A DNA stretch of 64,000 nucleotides, taken from assembly GCA_964655525.1 (NCBI GenBank), contig CAZZNE010000013.1:38258-102257 (forward strand), in the 5' to 3' direction. Positions 59,498 through 64,000 of the stretch are shown one piece after another. Numbering within the stretch: position 1 is the first letter of the stretch; each line of letters starts with the position of its first letter. The notes beneath the pieces are model-generated. The model did no database searches. It was not told the origin of the DNA and was given only the letters and a program-made list of their open reading frames with translations. The position numbers and the translations under genes are program-made. Origin of the DNA: DLAJ01 sp964655525. Its GTDB lineage: Bacteria; Bacillota; Clostridia; Lachnospirales; Lachnospiraceae.

Positions 59498-61069
59498 ATG
59501 CTGTTTAACTCTTACATATTTATTTTTTTGTTCCTGCCGCTTGCACTGCTCGGCTGGTACGGCTTCAATCGGATCAAATGCTATCAGGGCGCACAGATAT
59601 TTCTGGTTGGAATGTCGCTTTGGTTCTACGCTTATTTTAACGTGAGTTACCTGCCGATCATTCTGTTTAGCTGCGCGGTCAATTATCTTCTCAGCGCGCT
59701 GCTCGCGAGAGTGGAGAAACGCGCCAACGCACGGATGGATAACGATACGGATGGGCGCGATATCGAACAGAAAGGGCAGGCGGATACGAATGGCGGCGCT
59801 TCCGCAAACGCAGATTTTCTTACGCGTTACCGCCGCATCGTGCGTGTTGCGGGCTGCGTATGTAATTTAGGGATACTGGGTTATTTTAAGTATTATGATT
59901 TTTTCATAGAGAATCTGAACGCGGCGTTTTCTGCGGATTTTTCGGTCAGACATATCCTGCTGCCGCTCGGCATCAGCTTTTTTACGTTTCAGCAGCTCTC
60001 CTACCTGCTCGACCGGTGCAGGGGAGAGGCCAAGCATTACGGAATCGTGGATTATATGACGTTCGTCACCTTTTTTCCACAGCTCATCGCGGGGCCGATC
60101 GTGCTGCACAGCGAGCTGGTTCCGCAGTTTCACGACCGGGAAAAAAGAACGTTCTGTGCGGACTCGTTTGCGCGCGGCATTGCTTATTTTGTCATCGGAT
60201 TGTCCAAAAAGGTGCTGCTTGCCGATCTGCTTGCGAAACCGGCGGATTTCGGCTTTGCCAATATTGGCGGATTAGATTCCCTGTCGCTTGCGCTGTCGGC
60301 GCTCGCTTACATGCTGCAGCTCTATTTTGATTTCAGCGGCTACTGCGATATGGCAGTCGGTATCGGAAAGATGTTCGGTGTGGAGCTGCCGCAGAATTTT
60401 AATTCCCCGTACAAGGCGGTGTCTGTCCGCGATTTCTGGCGCAGGTGGCATATCACGCTCGGACGTTTCTTTACGGCGTACGTGTATATTCCGCTCGGCG
60501 GCAGCAGGAGAGGAAAGCTTAGAACCATGCGCAATACGATGATCGTCTTTTTCCTGAGCGGCTTGTGGCATGGCGCGAACTGGACCTTTGTCGTCTGGGG
60601 GCTGCTCTACGGACTGGCGATAGTCGTAAGCAATCTGCATCCTGTTTCTGAGAAGGATGGAAAAAAGCATGTGACCGGTCATGTCGTGACGTTTCTGTTT
60701 CATTATCTGTCACTGATTATTTTCCGCAGCGATACGCTTGTTGACGCGTTCCGCTACTTCAAAGGGCTGTTTTCGATGACCTATTTTCACAGCCTGCAGG
60801 CGGTTGCCGGCGCGGTGGAGGTACCGGAGCTGTATATCGTGCAAAAATTTTTATCCATGAGAGCGCCGCAGTATGTCGTGACGCTGCACATGGCGGAGCT
60901 TTTTGCTGCGCTGGCAGTCGGAATGCTGCTGATCACGAGAAAAAATGCGCGTCAGATGATCGATAGGCGCGTACTGACCGGACGCTTTGCGGTAGGTCTT
61001 GCGATCCTGTTTGCATGGTCGGTCATCTCGTTATCGGGCGTGAGCGTCTTTTTATATTTTAATTTTTGA
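59498..61069 (+). CDS. MBOAT family membrane-bound O-acyltransferase
   Basis: 523 residues with about ten membrane segments. MBOAT signatures are QQLSYLLDRCRGE, FFPQLIAGPIVLHSELVPQF, DFWRRWHITLGRFFTAYVYIPLGG and the catalytic-His motif FLSGLWHGANWTFVVWG. This is the AlgI/DltB/PatA type that moves acyl groups across the membrane for surface glycans. A hydrophilic insert of about 35 residues (DNDTDGRDIEQKGQ) after the third helix is unusual. The SGNH-like partner follows four bases later. Confidence 0.9.
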   Translation: MLFNSYIFIFLFLPLALLGWYGFNRIKCYQGAQIFLVGMSLWFYAYFNVSYLPIILFSCAVNYLLSALLARVEKRANARMDNDTDGRDIEQKGQADTNGGASANADFLTRYRRIVRVAGCVCNLGILGYFKYYDFFIENLNAAFSADFSVRHILLPLGISFFTFQQLSYLLDRCRGEAKHYGIVDYMTFVTFFPQLIAGPIVLHSELVPQFHDREKRTFCADSFARGIAYFVIGLSKKVLLADLLAKPADFGFANIGGLDSLSLALSALAYMLQLYFDFSGYCDMAVGIGKMFGVELPQNFNSPYKAVSVRDFWRRWHITLGRFFTAYVYIPLGGSRRGKLRTMRNTMIVFFLSGLWHGANWTFVVWGLLYGLAIVVSNLHPVSEKDGKKHVTGHVVTFLFHYLSLIIFRSDTLVDAFRYFKGLFSMTYFHSLQAVAGAVEVPELYIVQKFLSMRAPQYVVTLHMAELFAALAVGMLLITRKNARQMIDRRVLTGRFAVGLAILFAWSVISLSGVSVFLYFNF

Positions 61070-61073
61070 GAGA

Positions 61074-62135
61074 ATGCATATGGAAGCAAACAAATTCATC
61101 AGAACATTTTTCATAGGGGCGGGCGCGTTGCTTATTGCTGCCGCCGCGGCGGTTGCCGTCATGGATCCGTTTTACCATTATCACGCGCCGATCGGCGGCA
61201 TGAAAGCAGTGGTAACGAAGGCGGAGTATCAATGTATCGGCACGGTGCGCAATTTTGCATACGACAGCATCGTGTTCGGCTCTTCGGTGGCGGAAAATTA
61301 CAATAACCGCTGGTTTGACGAGGCGTTCGGCGGAAGAACGATCAAGGGGATCAAGAGCGGCGCAGTGACGGTCGATCTGGTCTATTACATGAAGGAAGCG
61401 TTTGCGGCGCGCGAACTTGTCAACGTCTATTACTGCGTGGATATTTCCGCGCTGAATGCGGACGCCGCGAAAACGTTTCCTGATGCGTCCCTGCCGCTGT
61501 ATCTGTATAACCGGAATCCGTTTGATGATGTGCAGTATTTATGGAATAAGACGGTGCTGTTCGAGCATATCCCGTACGAACTGGCATCGGGGCTTGATGC
61601 CGGCTATGACGAGGGCGCATCCTATAACTGGGCGCATTATAAGACGTTTTCTGCGGAAGGGACGCTTTCGCGTTACGACCGGTCGGAGACGGTTTCTGAT
61701 ATGAAAAAAGAAGATGAAAACGCGGCGGTCATCGACGCGAACTTAGCGCTCATCGGCGACGTGGTGCGCGCACACCCGGAAACGCGCTTCCGCTTTATTT
61801 TTTCGCCGTACTCCATGCTGTGGTGGGATGAAGCGTACCGTAACGGTGACAGCGACGCATCCCTTTATACAGTGCGGCGGGCGGCGGAGTATCTGCTTGC
61901 GTTTGAAAATGTGGAGATTTATTATTTTCAGAATGATGCGGAGATCATTACCGATCTTGATCATTATATGGATACGATTCATTTTTCCGAGGAGATCAAT
62001 CATGAGATCGTGCGGAGAATGCAGGCGGGCGAATGCCGTCTGACCTTGGAGAATCTGGATGAGACACTCGCGGAGATGGCGGCGCTCGTTAAGGACATCG
62101 AGGAGCGGTATATGGGGGAGTACGGGGAGTGGTAA
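61074..62135 (+). CDS. Membrane-anchored SGNH-like partner of the MBOAT protein
   Basis: 353 residues. One N-terminal membrane helix (FFIGAGALLIAAAAAVAVM) anchors an external domain. The strand DSIVFGSSVAEN provides the GSS nucleophile motif, and the late DTIHFSEEINHEIV provides the Asp-x-x-His expected of this AlgJ/AlgX/DltD-like fold. Gene order (four-base gap) indicates that it transfers the acyl group delivered by the MBOAT protein to an extracellular polymer. The target polymer is unknown. Confidence 0.8.
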   Translation: MHMEANKFIRTFFIGAGALLIAAAAAVAVMDPFYHYHAPIGGMKAVVTKAEYQCIGTVRNFAYDSIVFGSSVAENYNNRWFDEAFGGRTIKGIKSGAVTVDLVYYMKEAFAARELVNVYYCVDISALNADAAKTFPDASLPLYLYNRNPFDDVQYLWNKTVLFEHIPYELASGLDAGYDEGASYNWAHYKTFSAEGTLSRYDRSETVSDMKKEDENAAVIDANLALIGDVVRAHPETRFRFIFSPYSMLWWDEAYRNGDSDASLYTVRRAAEYLLAFENVEIYYFQNDAEIITDLDHYMDTIHFSEEINHEIVRRMQAGECRLTLENLDETLAEMAALVKDIEERYMGEYGEW

Positions 62136-62228
62136 GCTCATGGCGGTCCCTACCGCTTTCAAAACTGCAAAATATACCTATAAAATTGCAAATGATACCA
62201 AATCGACAGATCATGACTTTTCTTATGA

Positions 62229-62268
62229 TATAATAGCCGCAAAGGAAAAGCAAGCGACGCAAAAGTAC
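62229..62268 (+). promoter_or_regulatory. -10 box plus sequence shared with the SEC-C leader
   Basis: TATAAT at 62229-62234 is followed by GCCGCAAAGGAAAAGCAAGC, closely matching the 28-base repeat that follows the TATAAT at 45703 (shared core CGCAAAGGAAAA-CAAGCG, then ACGCAAAA). A good -35 box at the usual distance was not found. Confidence 0.5.
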
Positions 62269-62292
62269 ATAAGAAAGGTGTTGGTATTTGGC

Positions 62293-63795
62293 ATGGAGAC
62301 CCAAATAGATTTTTTTGAGCAAAATGATAGAAAGGTATGTAAAAATTTAACCAAGGTGCTGCGTTGGATGACTTTGGTTTTTCCAGTTTTGTTTTTGGCA
62401 ACAGCAGCCGGAGTATTTCAAATAAAATATGATGATCTCGCAGTTCTTTCCGCATTCGGATGTGTCTGCACACTTGGTCCCGGAGTACTCCAGAAGATGG
62501 GGATTCCCGTTCGGATTATGAAGTATGTAAGTGTCATATCCGTCGGCGTAGTCGTTATGCTTTTAGGCGGCAATTCGGCAATTGGAATCTATATGACCTA
62601 TGGACTGTCCATGCTCTTTAGCTGTATGTTTTTTGATAAAAAGTTTACAAAGCAGATTTCTATTATTAGCTATTTTTTTCTGATAGCATCCCTTTTTCTC
62701 CGTTCACAAAATGTGATTCAAATTGAATATCCGACAAATATGGAGTGGTTTCTGACGCGTTCTGCCGGATTTACGATAGAGCAGATCGTGATGAGCATTG
62801 TATTTATTAACATTGCAGGCACTTGCAGAAATTTGCTGGAAAATCTGCATAGTACGGAGCAGGTAGCGGCTGTCGTATCCAAGTGCGAGGAAGCTTCAAC
62901 AAAGTTAGTGACAATGATGGATGGTCTTGCAGACAATGTGAGGGAATCAAGAATATCGAACGAGGCCATTGTTACTTCTGCGCAGAACACATCCGAAGAT
63001 TGCACGAAAAGCTTATCCCATGTCGGTTCTATGCACGGTATTGTTACGGAGATGGTCCGGGCATCTGAATCGATTGATGAGAGTACGAAAAATGTACTGG
63101 TGATCTCGGATGATATCTGTCAGCACATGAACAATTATGTGGATATCATGGATCATGCGGTGGCGGACATAAAAGGAATCGGACAAGCCGTAAATTCAAC
63201 GGAAGAAGCGATTAAAAATCTTGAAACAAGTATCATGGAAATTTCCGGGTTCACAAATGAAATAAGTGAAATCACGGAACAAACGAATCTTCTCGCGCTG
63301 AATGCCTCCATAGAAGCAGCGCGTGCCGGTGAGCAGGGAAAAGGGTTTGCTGTTGTGGCGGATCAGGTACGCGTGCTTGCAGAACGTTCCAAACAGTCAA
63401 ATGATTCTATCACCTCAATGGTTTCCAAAATAATAGAGATGCTGAATGATGTCAAGCGTTCTAACAAGCGGAATATTACGTCTGTAGACGCAGGAATCAC
63501 ACAGATTTCGGATGCAAGGCAGGAAGCAGTCAATTTAGGGCGGCTTCAGGTAGATTCCAGAACAGGAATAGAGCAGATTGCAGAGGGCTGTGACCAGACA
63601 AAGAAGTGTAGTCAGGATGTCAGCGAAATGTCTGATCAAATGGAAAAGCTGGTAAAAAATTCGCAAATTCTTGCAAGTTCCATTGTAGAGGAAGCGAACA
63701 ATCAAAGCCGGATTACAGGCATGACCGAAGAAATCTTTTCAGATGTTGCGCAAATCGCAAAAGAATTGTTGGAGCTGAGTAAAATAGACAAATAG
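62293..63795 (+). CDS. Methyl-accepting chemotaxis protein
   Basis: 500 residues from the ATG at 62293; the frame is open far upstream, across the preceding gene's end, without homology. Four to six membrane helices fill about residues 20-185 (WMTLVFPVLFLATAAGVF and following) with no sizeable external loop and no clear HAMP domain. The signalling tip is intact around EITEQTNLLALNASIEAARAGEQGKGFAVVADQVR. No other chemotaxis gene is nearby. The ribosome site is weak (AAAGG, 15 bases away). The ligand is probably sensed in or near the membrane. Confidence 0.9.
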   Translation: METQIDFFEQNDRKVCKNLTKVLRWMTLVFPVLFLATAAGVFQIKYDDLAVLSAFGCVCTLGPGVLQKMGIPVRIMKYVSVISVGVVVMLLGGNSAIGIYMTYGLSMLFSCMFFDKKFTKQISIISYFFLIASLFLRSQNVIQIEYPTNMEWFLTRSAGFTIEQIVMSIVFINIAGTCRNLLENLHSTEQVAAVVSKCEEASTKLVTMMDGLADNVRESRISNEAIVTSAQNTSEDCTKSLSHVGSMHGIVTEMVRASESIDESTKNVLVISDDICQHMNNYVDIMDHAVADIKGIGQAVNSTEEAIKNLETSIMEISGFTNEISEITEQTNLLALNASIEAARAGEQGKGFAVVADQVRVLAERSKQSNDSITSMVSKIIEMLNDVKRSNKRNITSVDAGITQISDARQEAVNLGRLQVDSRTGIEQIAEGCDQTKKCSQDVSEMSDQMEKLVKNSQILASSIVEEANNQSRITGMTEEIFSDVAQIAKELLELSKIDK

Positions 63796-63797
63796 AT

Positions 63798-63838
63798 AAA
63801 ACCTCTGAAATCCGATTCTTATCGAATTTCAGAGGTTT
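63798..63838. terminator. Bidirectional terminator between the receptor gene and tRNAs
   Basis: AAACCTCTGAAAT pairs perfectly with ATTTCAGAGGTTT around a 15-base loop. A/T runs on both sides allow it to end both the receptor and the reverse-strand tRNA transcripts. Confidence 0.82.
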
Positions 63839-63845
63839 GTCAGAG

Positions 63846-63919
63846 TAGCGAGAGGGGGATTTGAACCCTCGACACCGCGGGTATGAACCGCGTGCTCTAG
63901 CCAACTGAGCTATCTCGCC
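63846..63919 (-). tRNA. tRNA-Met (anticodon CAT)
   Basis: On the minus strand the acceptor GGCGAGA pairs with TCTCGCT (G-U at the first pair). The D-arm AGCTCAGTTGGCTAGAGC, anticodon arm CGCGGTTCATACCCGCG with CAT, and T-arm GAGGGTTCAAATCCCCC are present. It lacks the C1-A72 mismatch of initiator tRNA, so it is the elongator type; the Ile2 (lysidine) alternative cannot be excluded by eye. Confidence 0.9.
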
Positions 63920-63927
63920 ATAAAATA

Positions 63928-64000
63928 TGGGACCTATAGGGCTCGAACCTATGACCCTCTGTTTGTAAGACAGATGCTCTCCCAGCTGAGCTAAGATCCC
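63928..64000 (-). tRNA. tRNA-Val (anticodon TAC)
   Basis: On the minus strand the acceptor GGGATCT pairs with AGGTCCC (one G-U). The D-arm TAGCTCAGCTGGGAGAGC, anticodon loop CTTACAA with TAC, and T-arm TAGGTTCGAGCCCTA are typical. The 5' base is the last base of the window, so the gene is just complete. It lies eight bases upstream of tRNA-Met in a tRNA cluster. Confidence 0.93.

Overview
The window reads as a chromosomal segment of an anaerobic Firmicute, most likely a gut-type member of the Lachnospiraceae. The evidence is moderate GC content (judged by eye), strong AGGAGG ribosome sites, a CIRCE element, a T-box leader, a GAAC-N4-GTTC type SOS box, and several families I know mainly from that group (DUF5717/DUF5716-like proteins, C_GCAxxG_C_C protein, two-repeat DUF1540 protein, GH130 mannoside phosphorylase). 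It is mostly ordinary core genome on the + strand, with one AT-rich accessory patch near 53.4-55.5 kb.

Layout. 1-2.3 kb: a TetR regulator with a near-ideal operator inside its own promoter, plus a decayed methyltransferase. 2.3-5.4 kb: DUF1653 protein, then a 5'-nucleotidase and MutY behind a promoter with two SOS-type boxes. 5.4-11.7 kb: a GT2 glycosyltransferase, a MacB-like ABC system with a surface-anchored partner, and a TauE/SafE permease. 11.7-12.3 kb: no convincing gene, but a strong promoter and a possible structured RNA. 12.3-18.3 kb: surface GH3 glycosidase with acidic repeats, tRNA-Gly, a PAS/HD-GYP protein coupled to a possible papain-fold protein, and a truncated SDR. 18.3-26.8 kb: beta-CASP MBL protein, dihydrofolate reductase, a zinc-ribbon protein with nine 13-residue repeats, PHP hydrolase, parvulin lipoprotein, CIRCE-controlled HtpG, and a 1-phosphofructokinase-type sugar kinase.

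27.2-35.4 kb is a five-gene operon of little-studied proteins: a giant Ig-plus-solenoid protein, a degenerate Hsp70/actin-fold protein, a TPR protein, a coiled-coil membrane protein and a polytopic membrane protein. It is the best candidate here for an undescribed system. 35.5-40.6 kb is purC-purF-purB-purA, the last with two strong hairpins in its leader. 40.7-52.4 kb holds DegV (with a second TetR-like operator), a secreted SGNH protein, an M14 peptidase, a HAD hydrolase, a SEC-C protein behind a highly folded leader, peptidase T, GH130, a YitT-like protein and a reverse-strand three-gene ABC-2 exporter. 52.6-55.4 kb contains two broken genes (a methyltransferase and a HEPN-like protein) around a small type I toxin-like locus. 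55.6-64 kb returns to core genes: tag, T-box-thrS, DUF1540, an MBOAT/SGNH acylation pair, a chemotaxis receptor, tRNA-Met and tRNA-Val.

Functional themes are purine synthesis with nucleotide-pool and DNA repair functions (5'-nucleotidase, mutY, tag, folA), envelope modification and stress (GH3, MBOAT/SGNH, M14, HtpG, parvulin), and several RNA-level or operator-level control devices. All calls come from reading the sequence and the translations. No database search or folding program was run.
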